Shown here: one piece after another, positions 1 through 5,214 of the stretch
Position numbering within the stretch: position 1 is the stretch's first letter
Layout of the letters: every line of letters starts with the position of its first letter
NCBI GenBank assembly: GCA_025464045.1
Contig: JAODBQ010000377.1
Location: forward strand, 1 to 5,214
Length of the DNA: 5,214 nt
Direction of reading: 5' to 3'
Origin: Ilumatobacteraceae bacterium
GTDB taxonomy: Bacteria; Actinomycetota; Acidimicrobiia; Acidimicrobiales; Ilumatobacteraceae
Position numbers and translations under genes: made by a program
Notes under the pieces: model-generated
Databases searched by the model: none
Told to the model about the DNA's origin: nothing
The model's input: only the letters and a program-made list of their open reading frames with translations

Positions 1-558
1 CTGTTCGCCAAGGAGCGCCTGCACATCACCGATCGCGAGTTCGGGTTCCTCCTGGCGGTGATCGGGATCGGTTCGATCATCGGCGGGTTGGTCGGCGACC
101 GGATCGTGTCCCATGTCGGCAGGCTGCCGGCGCTCTACGGCTCGGTGACGGTGTGGGCGATCGCCCTCGTCGCCTTCGGGGCGTTTCCCGTGACGTGGTT
201 CGTCACCCTCGTCTCGGCGATCGAGGCCCTCGCCGCCACGGTCTGGAACGTCGTCACCGTCTCGTTGCGACAACAGGTGGTGCCCGACCACCTGTTCGGC
301 CGGGTCAACAGCGTGTACCGCTGGTTCGGCTGGGGCACGATCCCGCTCGGCGCGGCGTTCGGGGGGCAGGTCGCCGCACACCTCGGATTGCGCGCCCCGT
401 ACTTCGTCGGGGCGGGGGTGGTCCTGCTGGCGCTCGTCGTGGTCGTCCGCACGGTCACACCGGGCGCGATGGCCGACGCGTACGCGGGCAGCGCGACCGA
501 TTCCGACGACATCGGTCAGGACACGCCGCGCACGCCCGCGCCGCCGTCGATCACGTAG
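1..558 (+). CDS. MFS transporter, C-terminal half (5' end outside window)
   Basis: This is the C-terminal part of a major facilitator superfamily transporter, an inner-membrane secondary exporter. The frame is open from base 1 to a TAG at 556-558, giving 185 visible residues, so about half of a ~400-residue protein is missing on the left. A motif-A-like loop (GGLVGDRIVSHVGR, residues ~28-41) follows the first visible helix. Five hydrophobic helices lie at about residues 14-34, 42-62, 64-88, 109-128 and 132-150, fitting TM8-TM12. The segment RQQVVPDHLFGRVNSVYR (~90-107) is characteristic of the MFS_3/EntS-like drug or siderophore exporter group. The substrate cannot be told from this part. The last ~33 residues form a polar Asp/Thr/Pro-rich cytoplasmic tail. 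The final 43 bases run antisense through the end of an SDR remnant on the other strand. The family call is firm; the subfamily is inferred. Confidence 0.9.
   Translation: MFAKERLHITDREFGFLLAVIGIGSIIGGLVGDRIVSHVGRLPALYGSVTVWAIALVAFGAFPVTWFVTLVSAIEALAATVWNVVTVSLRQQVVPDHLFGRVNSVYRWFGWGTIPLGAAFGGQVAAHLGLRAPYFVGAGVVLLALVVVVRTVTPGAMADAYAGSATDSDDIGQDTPRTPAPPSIT
516..558. other. Tail-to-tail overlap of MFS gene and SDR remnant
   Basis: The plus-strand MFS frame ends at 558, while the minus-strand SDR frame runs on to a stop at 516. These 43 bases therefore encode the ends of both. The SDR side (DGG-AGVRGVS) looks like a natural conserved terminus. The MFS side is an unconserved-looking polar tail, so the MFS end probably read into an existing SDR gene rather than the reverse. 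No recognisable intrinsic terminator (GC stem plus T run) lies between the convergent genes. Confidence 0.6.
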
Positions 559-629
559 GTCTCGCCGGTGATCCAGCGCGCCGCGCCGCACGCGAGGAAC
601 GTCGGCAGGCTGCCGATGTCCTCCACAAC
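516..629 (-). pseudogene. Truncated SDR oxidoreductase remnant (C-terminal ~37 codons)
   Basis: On the minus strand, reading to a TGA at 518-516, the last ~37 codons match the C-terminus of a classical short-chain dehydrogenase/reductase. They include VEDIGSLPTFLA, ARWITGETYVIDGG and the tail AGVRGVS. This corresponds to the usual SDR ending (PEDIA..V.FLASD.A.(W)ITGQ...VDGG), the helix-strand segment after the substrate-binding loop. The cofactor-binding TGxxxGIG and catalytic YxxxK regions are absent. Upstream of ~629 this frame merely overprints the glycine-rich end of the DUF2207 gene and has no SDR character. A GTG at 626-624 could formally start a 36-residue peptide, but such a peptide could not form a Rossmann fold, so I call it a gene remnant. 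Its stop lies inside the converging MFS gene, which suggests the two were neighbours before the SDR body was lost. Family recognition rests on the motif and is fairly strong; the cause of truncation is inferred. Confidence 0.78.
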
Positions 630-631
630 CG

Positions 632-2374
632 CTACCAGGAGCCGGAGCTGCCGCCCCCGCCACCGCCACCGACGCTGCCCCCCGAGAAGCCGCCACCGCC
701 GCCGCCCCCGCCGGAGCTCTGCGGTGCGGTGGTGGTGCTCGCGAACGCCGAGGCCATCGAGTACACCAGCAACGGGTTGCTGATCATCACCTCGTTGGGC
801 GGCACGTTGCTGGCGGCGAGCGCACGGCCCCAGGCATCGGCCGCGCCGAGTGCGACCGCCCAGGCGCTGTACTCGCGCAACAACCCCTGCTGCCACGCCC
901 AGTCGACGTGCTTGCCCTCGCTCGCGGCGAGGAACTTACGGAACGACTCGGCGCGGATCGCCAGGCCGGACCCGGTGGCGCTGCGCGAGCCGAGCAGGAT
1001 CCAGTACATCGCCAACGCCATCAACGCCGGCAGGACGACGGCCAGGGCGATGGCCGCCGGGACGCTGGTGAGCAGCTTGGCGCCGGCGACGACACCCGAG
1101 CCGGCGAACACGAACAGCACCACGACCAGCGCGAACACGTTGGACGGCTGCATCGCGCCGCCGCCGTGTGGCGGATGCCGTCGCCACCAACCCGAGGCAC
1201 CGATCTCCCTGACCTGACCGCTCTGGATCTGCCTCCACAGCCCGGCGAACTGCGGGTTGTACGTCCCGAGGGTCACCGCGCCGCCGTTCATCACCGGCTG
1301 CAGCATCGCCACCGTCGCCGGGTGCGTGGCGTCCGCCTTCGGACCCCACGCCAACACGGGCTTCGGGCCGGAGTCGTCGAGGGTCAGCTCCTCGCGGGCG
1401 ATCAGCCCGGAGAACCAGGCGGAGACGGTGCCCCGGTCGATCCGCTCGGTGAGGAGGACCGCGCCCTGCCACGGCTCGATGCCCCTGGGGGGCACGAACT
1501 CGATCGAGGCGAGCTCCGCCATGCGGTCGTCGGGGACGAGCGTGGTCGTGCTGCCGGTGACGCCGTACGCGGCGTCGGCCGCGCCCCCGGCAGCGACCTC
1601 GTTGCGGCCCTCGCGGCGAACGATGACGTACACCGCGCCAGCGGCGAGCAGACCGATCGGGATCAGGACGAGCCCGAGGAGGAGGCGGTGGTCGGCGCGA
1701 CGTGCGGGCAACGGCGGGATCGGCGCCGCGGCCGGGTCGCTGCTGACCGACACCACGTCGCCGCCGATGGTGATCCCCTCGCCCGCCTTGAGCGGGGCGA
1801 TCACGGCCCGGAAGTCGTCGCCGTCGGGGGCGAGCGTGCAGCCCCCGGACGTGTTGAACGATCCGACGTTGCACGTCGGGTCGACGAGCTGCATCCCGTC
1901 GACGACGACGGTGAACCGCAACGTCTCGAGGGTCTCGTCGGTGCCGATGATGTCCAATGCGAGCTGGCCGGTGCTCAGCCGCGCGTCCGGCAGGGTGTAG
2001 GCGAGGACGTACCGGTGCTGACCGGAGATCGTGGCGGCGGGATCGCCGAGACGGATCGTGGTCTGGCCGAACTGCGTCGAGGTGGTGACGTCGGCGTTGG
2101 CGTCCGGCGACGACGCGGTGATGTCGGTCGGGACGCCGAAGTCGTTGGGGATGATCCGTTGGTACCCGTGCCGGTCCTGGGCACCGAAGTCCTCGTCGAC
2201 GACCTCCGTGATCCGCACGCCGTCGGCACCGGCCGGCTGCACCGTGACGTACTTCGCGTCGAAGCGCTCGTCGCGGTTGCCGGCTCCGATGATCCCCGCG
2301 AACGCGAGCACCGAGCACACCAGGACGGTGACGAGGACGACCACGTGGCGCCAGCGGGGGATCTTGCCGAGCAT
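632..2374 (-). CDS. DUF2207 family membrane protein with glycine-rich C-terminus
   Basis: A 580-residue predicted membrane protein of the DUF2207 (YciQ-like) family, whose function is unknown. The N-terminus is a signal-anchor helix (residues ~10-32). It is followed by an extracytoplasmic beta-rich domain (~35-215) with the family look: ITEVVDEDFG, YQRIIPNDFG, and HRYVLAYTL before a hydrophobic strand. C168 and C179 in this domain could form a disulfide. A second helix is at ~230-252, then a cytoplasmic stretch with a hallmark segment IEFVPPRGIEPWQGAVLL (~291-308). A helical hairpin at ~412-434 and ~438-462 follows. The final part (AESFRKFLA, EYSAWAVALG) ends in poly-glycine and a terminal Trp, an ending often seen in this family. 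I chose the ATG at 2374, 8 bases after the CNNM stop. Although the frame stays open upstream to 2644, that part is Arg/Pro-rich and overlaps the CNNM gene. No strong Shine-Dalgarno is present, only a weak AAGG or GTAGG upstream, so coupling with the preceding gene is likely. Confidence 0.86.
   Translation of the reverse strand: MLGKIPRWRHVVVLVTVLVCSVLAFAGIIGAGNRDERFDAKYVTVQPAGADGVRITEVVDEDFGAQDRHGYQRIIPNDFGVPTDITASSPDANADVTTSTQFGQTTIRLGDPAATISGQHRYVLAYTLPDARLSTGQLALDIIGTDETLETLRFTVVVDGMQLVDPTCNVGSFNTSGGCTLAPDGDDFRAVIAPLKAGEGITIGGDVVSVSSDPAAAPIPPLPARRADHRLLLGLVLIPIGLLAAGAVYVIVRREGRNEVAAGGAADAAYGVTGSTTTLVPDDRMAELASIEFVPPRGIEPWQGAVLLTERIDRGTVSAWFSGLIAREELTLDDSGPKPVLAWGPKADATHPATVAMLQPVMNGGAVTLGTYNPQFAGLWRQIQSGQVREIGASGWWRRHPPHGGGAMQPSNVFALVVVLFVFAGSGVVAGAKLLTSVPAAIALAVVLPALMALAMYWILLGSRSATGSGLAIRAESFRKFLAASEGKHVDWAWQQGLLREYSAWAVALGAADAWGRALAASNVPPNEVMISNPLLVYSMASAFASTTTAPQSSGGGGGGGGFSGGSVGGGGGGGSSGSW
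635..712 (-). repeat. Glycine-codon low-complexity tract ending the DUF2207 gene
   Basis: This GGN-rich stretch encodes residues 555-580 of the DUF2207 protein: eight glycines, a short FSGGSV break, seven more glycines, then SSGSW. It reads as poly-proline on the plus strand, but that frame is not a gene. Such Gly-rich tails with a terminal aromatic residue recur in DUF2207 proteins, so the gene seems complete at its 3' end. The run of near-identical codons is a slippage-prone site and lies directly beside the SDR breakpoint. Confidence 0.85.
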
Positions 2375-2382
2375 CGCGACGC

Positions 2383-3765
2383 CTACGCCTTGGAGGAGCG
2401 GGAGGAATCGCGGTCGGCGGCCGCGGTGCGGGAACCGTCGCGACCGGACGGCAGCCGGGCGGGTTCGCCAAGCCCGACCTGGTCGTCGTCGGACGGCATC
2501 GACTGCAGCGAGATCCGGACCCGGCGGATGCGTCGGCCCTCCACCTCGGCGGCGGTGAACCTCCAACCGTCGTGCACGATCGACTCCCCGCGGACCGGCA
2601 CGTGCTCGAGGGTGCCGAACAGGAACCCTCCGACGGTGTCCCACTCCTCGTCGGGCAGGTGCAGCTCGAGCAGCTCGTTGGTGTCGGCGATCGACATGCC
2701 GCCGTCGACGAGCAGGTCGCCGTTGGGTAGGCGCTGCAGCGACGCGCTCTCCTCGTCGTGCTCGTCGACGATCTCGCCGACCAGCTCCTCCAGGCAGTCC
2801 TCGAGGGTGATCACGCCTGCCAGCGCGCCGTACTCGTCGGCGACCAGGGCGAGGTGGAACTTCTGCGCCTGCATCTCGCGCATCAGCCGGCTCACCGCCT
2901 TGCCCTCGGGCACGACGCGCACGTCGCGCACGAAGTCGGTGACGGGGCGGTCGCCCTGCCCGTCGCGCTCGGCGCGGAACAGGTCCTTGATGAACGTCAC
3001 CCCGAGCACGTCCTCGTCCTCGTCCTCGTCGATCACGGGGATCCGACTGAAGCCGTGCTCCATCGCCACGTTCAGCGCCTCGGTGACCGTGGCCGAGTGG
3101 TCGACGGTGACGAGATCTGGACGCGGCACCATGACCTCGCGGGCCACCGTGTCGCCGAACTCGATGATGCTCTTGACGAGCTCCATCTCCTCCTGCTCGA
3201 TCACCTCGTCGTCGGCCGCCGCCTCGACGATCCCGAGCAGCTCGGACTCGGAGACGAACGGACCCTTCTTCAAACCCTTGCCGCGCACGATCACGTTCGT
3301 CAGCGAGATGAGGGCCCGCGAGATCATCTGCAGCGGCGGGAACGACACCAGCGCGCCGACGGGCCGGGCCGACAGCAGCGCGGCGCGTTCGGAGTACAGC
3401 ACCGCGTACGTCTTCGGCACCGCCTCGGCGAGCACGAAGAACACGAGCACGTTGAGCGCCACGCCGACGACCACACCCGCCGTGCCGAACAGCCGCGCCG
3501 AGACGATCCCGGTGAGGGTCGCCTGCACCGTCTGGCAGATGTTGACGGTGAGGAGCAGCGGGTTGACCCAGCGCTCCGGATCGCTGACGAGCTTGACCAG
3601 GGCCTTGCCCGACTTCTGTCCCTTGTCCGCCAGCGAGGCGGCCTTCGGCTTCGTCATCCGCGACAGGCCCATCTCGGCGACGGACAGGAAGATCAGCACG
3701 ATCAGCAGCAGGAAGATGACGACGAGCATCAGCGCGTCGATGTTGGAGAAGTTGGCGGCGAACAT
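2383..3765 (-). CDS. CNNM/CorC-type DUF21-CBS-CorC_HlyC membrane protein
   Basis: A 460-residue membrane protein of the hemolysin C/CorC/CNNM family, tied in characterised members to Mg2+/Co2+ export or cation homeostasis. The DUF21 (CNNM) transmembrane domain spans ~1-165. It has hydrophobic segments at ~10-30, ~67-90 and ~95-116, plus family signatures SVAEMGLSR (28-36) and AEAVPKTYA (113-121). A CBS pair follows at ~207-330, starting with the typical REVMVPRPDL and containing FSRIPVID (239-246) and DEYGALAGVITLED (310-323). The CorC_HlyC domain covers ~345-420 (DGGMSIADTNELL, WDTVGGFLFG). Full length is normal. The last ~38 residues are a charged, Ser/Arg-rich, probably disordered tail. 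An acidic run lies in the first CBS motif. The ATG at 3765 shares one base with the ybeY TGA (TGATG) and has AGGA six bases upstream, so the start is well supported. Old 'hemolysin' labels for this family do not imply a toxin. Confidence 0.95.
   Translation of the reverse strand: MFAANFSNIDALMLVVIFLLLIVLIFLSVAEMGLSRMTKPKAASLADKGQKSGKALVKLVSDPERWVNPLLLTVNICQTVQATLTGIVSARLFGTAGVVVGVALNVLVFFVLAEAVPKTYAVLYSERAALLSARPVGALVSFPPLQMISRALISLTNVIVRGKGLKKGPFVSESELLGIVEAAADDEVIEQEEMELVKSIIEFGDTVAREVMVPRPDLVTVDHSATVTEALNVAMEHGFSRIPVIDEDEDEDVLGVTFIKDLFRAERDGQGDRPVTDFVRDVRVVPEGKAVSRLMREMQAQKFHLALVADEYGALAGVITLEDCLEELVGEIVDEHDEESASLQRLPNGDLLVDGGMSIADTNELLELHLPDEEWDTVGGFLFGTLEHVPVRGESIVHDGWRFTAAEVEGRRIRRVRISLQSMPSDDDQVGLGEPARLPSGRDGSRTAAADRDSSRSSKA
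3010..3030 (-). repeat. Hexamer repeat encoding an Asp/Glu run in CBS domain 1
   Basis: Three and a half copies of a gtcctc hexamer (plus-strand reading) encode DEDEDED, residues 246-252 of the CNNM-like protein. It sits just after the RIPVID strand of the first CBS motif, where relatives usually have a short loop such as (D)DxDxI. Slippage in a GAC-GAG repeat is the simplest origin. Confidence 0.7.
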
Positions 3766-4361
3766 CAGTCGTCCTGCTCCTGGCGGAACCCGTCCGGCGC
3801 GGGCGCGCGCCAGTGGTGGGCTTCGAGCAGCTCCCGCTCGCGGGCGCGCATCGTGTCGCGCTCGGCGGGTTCCGCGTGGTCGTAGCCGAGGACGTGCAGC
3901 ACGCCGTGGACCACGAGCAGGGCCAGCTCGTCGTCGAGCGTGCCGGCGTGCTCGGGCGCTTGGCGTTCGGCGACCTGCGGGCAGATCACGACGTCGCCCA
4001 GCAGCAGCGGCATGTCGCCGACGTCCGGCGGCGACCGGTCCGGGCCGCGGGTGGGGGCAGGCGACTGCAGCACGATCTCGGCCTCGGCGGCATCGATCGG
4101 GAACGAGAGCACATCGGTCGAGCCCGTGGCGCCCATGTAGCGCTCGTTGAGCTCGGTGATCTCGTCCTCGGCGACGAACAGCAGCGAGAGCTCGGCCAGC
4201 CCGCGCACGCGCTCCGCGCGCAGCACGTCCAGCGCGAGCCGCTGCCACCGCTCGAGCTCGAGGGGGACGGCGTGCTGCTCGTCGGCACAGAAGACCTCTG
4301 GATCACCTGCACCGCCGACCCGGGGCCGGGACGAGATCCTCGGTCGGGCGCTGTCAGGCAC
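3765..4361 (-). CDS. ybeY: Endoribonuclease YbeY (rRNA maturation factor)
   Basis: YbeY (UPF0054), a single-domain zinc metalloprotein implicated in 16S rRNA 3'-end maturation and 70S ribosome quality control in the cytoplasm. The diagnostic HGVLHVLGYDH lies at residues ~152-162 and supplies the three zinc-binding histidines. Also visible are the helix/strand region LAELSLLFVAEDEITELN, the conserved TDVLSFPID (~82-90) and LGDVVICP (~121-128). With the GTG start at 4361 the protein has 198 residues and overlaps the phoH stop by eight bases (GTGCCTGA). An ATG at 4418 in the same frame would add 19 residues and overlap phoH by 65 bases. Family members normally begin close to the VFCADEQ strand, so the shorter form is preferred, but its Shine-Dalgarno (GGGGA) is weak and distant. 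A ~20-residue loop rich in Pro and Asp between SFPID and LGDVV is longer than in E. coli. Family identification is firm; the start is moderate. Confidence 0.93.
   Translation of the reverse strand: MPDSARPRISSRPRVGGAGDPEVFCADEQHAVPLELERWQRLALDVLRAERVRGLAELSLLFVAEDEITELNERYMGATGSTDVLSFPIDAAEAEIVLQSPAPTRGPDRSPPDVGDMPLLLGDVVICPQVAERQAPEHAGTLDDELALLVVHGVLHVLGYDHAEPAERDTMRARERELLEAHHWRAPAPDGFRQEQDD
3772..3781 (-). promoter_or_regulatory. Ribosome binding site for the CNNM-like gene
   Basis: On the minus strand the sequence AGGAGCAGGA lies inside the last codons of ybeY. The closer AGGA ends six bases before the ATG at 3765. This places a good Shine-Dalgarno directly ahead of the TGATG stop/start junction. 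It fixes the start codon and suggests translation coupled to ybeY. Confidence 0.7.
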
Positions 4362-5214
4362 GACGGGGTCGTTCCCCGCCCGAGCGGTCGATGCCGGCGG
4401 CGGTGTCGGCGCGCTCATAGGCCGCGACGATGTCGGCGACGATCTGGTGACGCACGACGTCGCCGGCACCGAGGTGGACGAACTCCAGCCCGGGGATGCC
4501 GGTGAGCGTGCGCTCCAACCCGATCAGACCGCTGCGCCCGTCCGGCACGTCGATCTGCGTCGTGTCGCCCGTGACCACGACCTTCGAGCCGAACCCGATG
4601 CGGGTCAGGAACATCTTCATCTGCTCGGGCGTCGCGTTCTGGGCCTCGTCGAGGATGATGAAGCTGGCGTTCAACGTGCGGCCGCGCATGAACGCGAGCG
4701 GCGCGACCTCCACGGTCTGACGCTCCAGGAGGCGCTGCGCACCCTCCACTTCGATCATGTCGTAGAGCGCGTCGTACAGCGGGCGCAGGTACGGGTCGAT
4801 CTTGGCCATCAGGTCGCCGGGCAGGAAGCCGAGGCGCTCGCCGGCCTCGACTGCCGGGCGGGTGAGGATGATCCGCTGCACCTGCTTGCTCTGCAACGCC
4901 TGGATCGCCATCGCCACGGCGAGCCAGCTCTTGCCCGTGCCGGCCGGTCCGAGCCCGAACGTGATCACGTTGTTGCGGATCGCGTCGATGTAGCGCTTCT
5001 GGCCGGCCGTCTTCGGGCGGACCGGCTTGCCCTTCGCGCCGCGCATGATGTCGTCGGTGAGGACGTTGCTCGGGCGCTCGTTCGCCGCGACCATGTCGAT
5101 CGTGCGGCGCACGCTGGCCTCGTCGAGGTCCTGGCCGCGTTGCAGCAGCACCACCAACTCCTCGTACAACCGGCCGACGACCTCGGTCCGCGGCCCGTCC
5201 ACGGAGATCTCGTT
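4354..5214 (-). CDS. phoH: PhoH-like ATPase (YbeZ type), 5' end outside window
   Basis: A PhoH/YbeZ family P-loop ATPase, related to the helicase-type ATPase core and linked to RNA metabolism as the partner of YbeY. The visible 286 residues end at a TGA (4356-4354). Walker A GPAGTGKS is at ~89-96 of the visible part. The TRPAVEAGERLGFLPGD motif follows, then Walker B FIILDEAQNAT (~185-195) and the sensor-like TGDTTQIDVP (~215-224). An arginine in DVVRHQIV (~255) sits where the family has its conserved C-terminal Arg. The frame stays open to the window edge and reads NEISVDGPRTEVV, the end of the small N-terminal nucleic-acid-binding-like domain of these proteins. The GTG at 5202 is therefore an internal valine, not the start; some tens of residues (including the true start) lie to the right. 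The tail after ~AAYERAD is short, polar and unconserved. The gene heads the visible operon; its promoter is not in the window. Confidence 0.95.
   Translation of the reverse strand, partial: NEISVDGPRTEVVGRLYEELVVLLQRGQDLDEASVRRTIDMVAANERPSNVLTDDIMRGAKGKPVRPKTAGQKRYIDAIRNNVITFGLGPAGTGKSWLAVAMAIQALQSKQVQRIILTRPAVEAGERLGFLPGDLMAKIDPYLRPLYDALYDMIEVEGAQRLLERQTVEVAPLAFMRGRTLNASFIILDEAQNATPEQMKMFLTRIGFGSKVVVTGDTTQIDVPDGRSGLIGLERTLTGIPGLEFVHLGAGDVVRHQIVADIVAAYERADTAAGIDRSGGERPRRA

Noticed and set aside
540..634. Intrinsic terminator between the convergent MFS and DUF2207 genes
   Set aside because: The GC-rich palindromic-looking bits (gcgcgccgcgc) are SDR coding sequence, and no T run follows a stem on either strand.
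630..896. SDR gene extending upstream to an ATG at 896
   Set aside because: This part is Arg/Gln-rich, lacks SDR motifs, and is out of frame with the well-supported DUF2207 gene.
153..1217. Proline-rich plus-strand frame with PPPPPP runs (resembling a cell-wall or PPE-type protein)
   Set aside because: The proline run is the complement of the DUF2207 glycine tract. The rest is Arg-rich out-of-frame sequence overlapping the MFS and DUF2207 genes.
936..2471. 511-codon minus-strand frame over the DUF2207 gene
   Set aside because: It is an Arg/Pro/His-rich shifted-frame shadow of the DUF2207 gene. The real frame shows TM helices and family motifs.
2375..2644. N-terminal extension of the DUF2207 frame up to 2644
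   Set aside because: The 90 added residues are Arg/Pro-rich and overlap the conserved CNNM coding region. The ATG at 2374 begins a proper signal-anchor sequence.
908..4150. A 1080-codon open frame on the plus strand
   Set aside because: It runs antisense to the DUF2207, CNNM and ybeY genes. Its translation is Arg/Gly then Ser/Thr-rich with no domain, as expected for the complement of high-GC codons.
3766..4248. Upstream extension of the CNNM frame to 4248
   Set aside because: It is an Ala/Arg-rich shadow of ybeY. The ATG at 3765 has a good Shine-Dalgarno and begins the DUF21 domain.
5200..5202. GTG as the start of the PhoH-like gene
   Set aside because: The frame continues to the window edge with family-typical residues (NEIS before VDGPR), so this is an internal valine codon.

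Overview
The window is very GC-rich, compactly coded bacterial DNA. Genes are packed with overlaps or very short gaps, third codon positions are strongly G/C, and a GTG start is likely for ybeY. The gene set (PhoH-type ATPase, YbeY, DUF21/CBS membrane protein) and the protein style suggest an actinobacterium, possibly of a deep lineage such as Acidimicrobiia. That placement is inference. No rRNA, tRNA, CRISPR array, insertion sequence or phage gene was seen.

Layout. Bases 1-558 (+) hold the C-terminal half of a major facilitator (MFS) exporter that enters from the left edge. Bases 516-629 (-) hold the last ~37 codons of a short-chain dehydrogenase/reductase (SDR) gene with no body or start. 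Its end overlaps the MFS end tail-to-tail. From 632 to the right edge everything lies on the minus strand and reads as one probable operon. In transcription order it is a PhoH-like ATPase (5214-4354, start outside the window), ybeY (4361-3765), a DUF21/CBS/CorC_HlyC membrane protein (3765-2383) and a DUF2207 membrane protein with a glycine-rich tail (2374-632).

How the genes work together. PhoH (YbeZ-like) and YbeY are a conserved pair tied to RNA metabolism and late rRNA maturation. The CNNM/CorC-like protein that follows is a common third member in Gram-positive bacteria and is linked to divalent cation (Mg2+/Co2+) export or homeostasis. The gene often found next in this neighbourhood, era, is not here; the DUF2207 gene occupies the place. 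Translational coupling is likely at phoH/ybeY (8-bp overlap with the chosen start) and at ybeY/CNNM (1-bp TGATG overlap with an upstream AGGA).

The most notable point is the seam at about 619-632, where the intact end of the DUF2207 gene abuts a beheaded SDR C-terminus. This looks like an old deletion, insertion or rearrangement breakpoint, or possibly an assembly join. I found no convincing evidence of a novel defence, mobile or regulatory system. The rest is ordinary housekeeping sequence.
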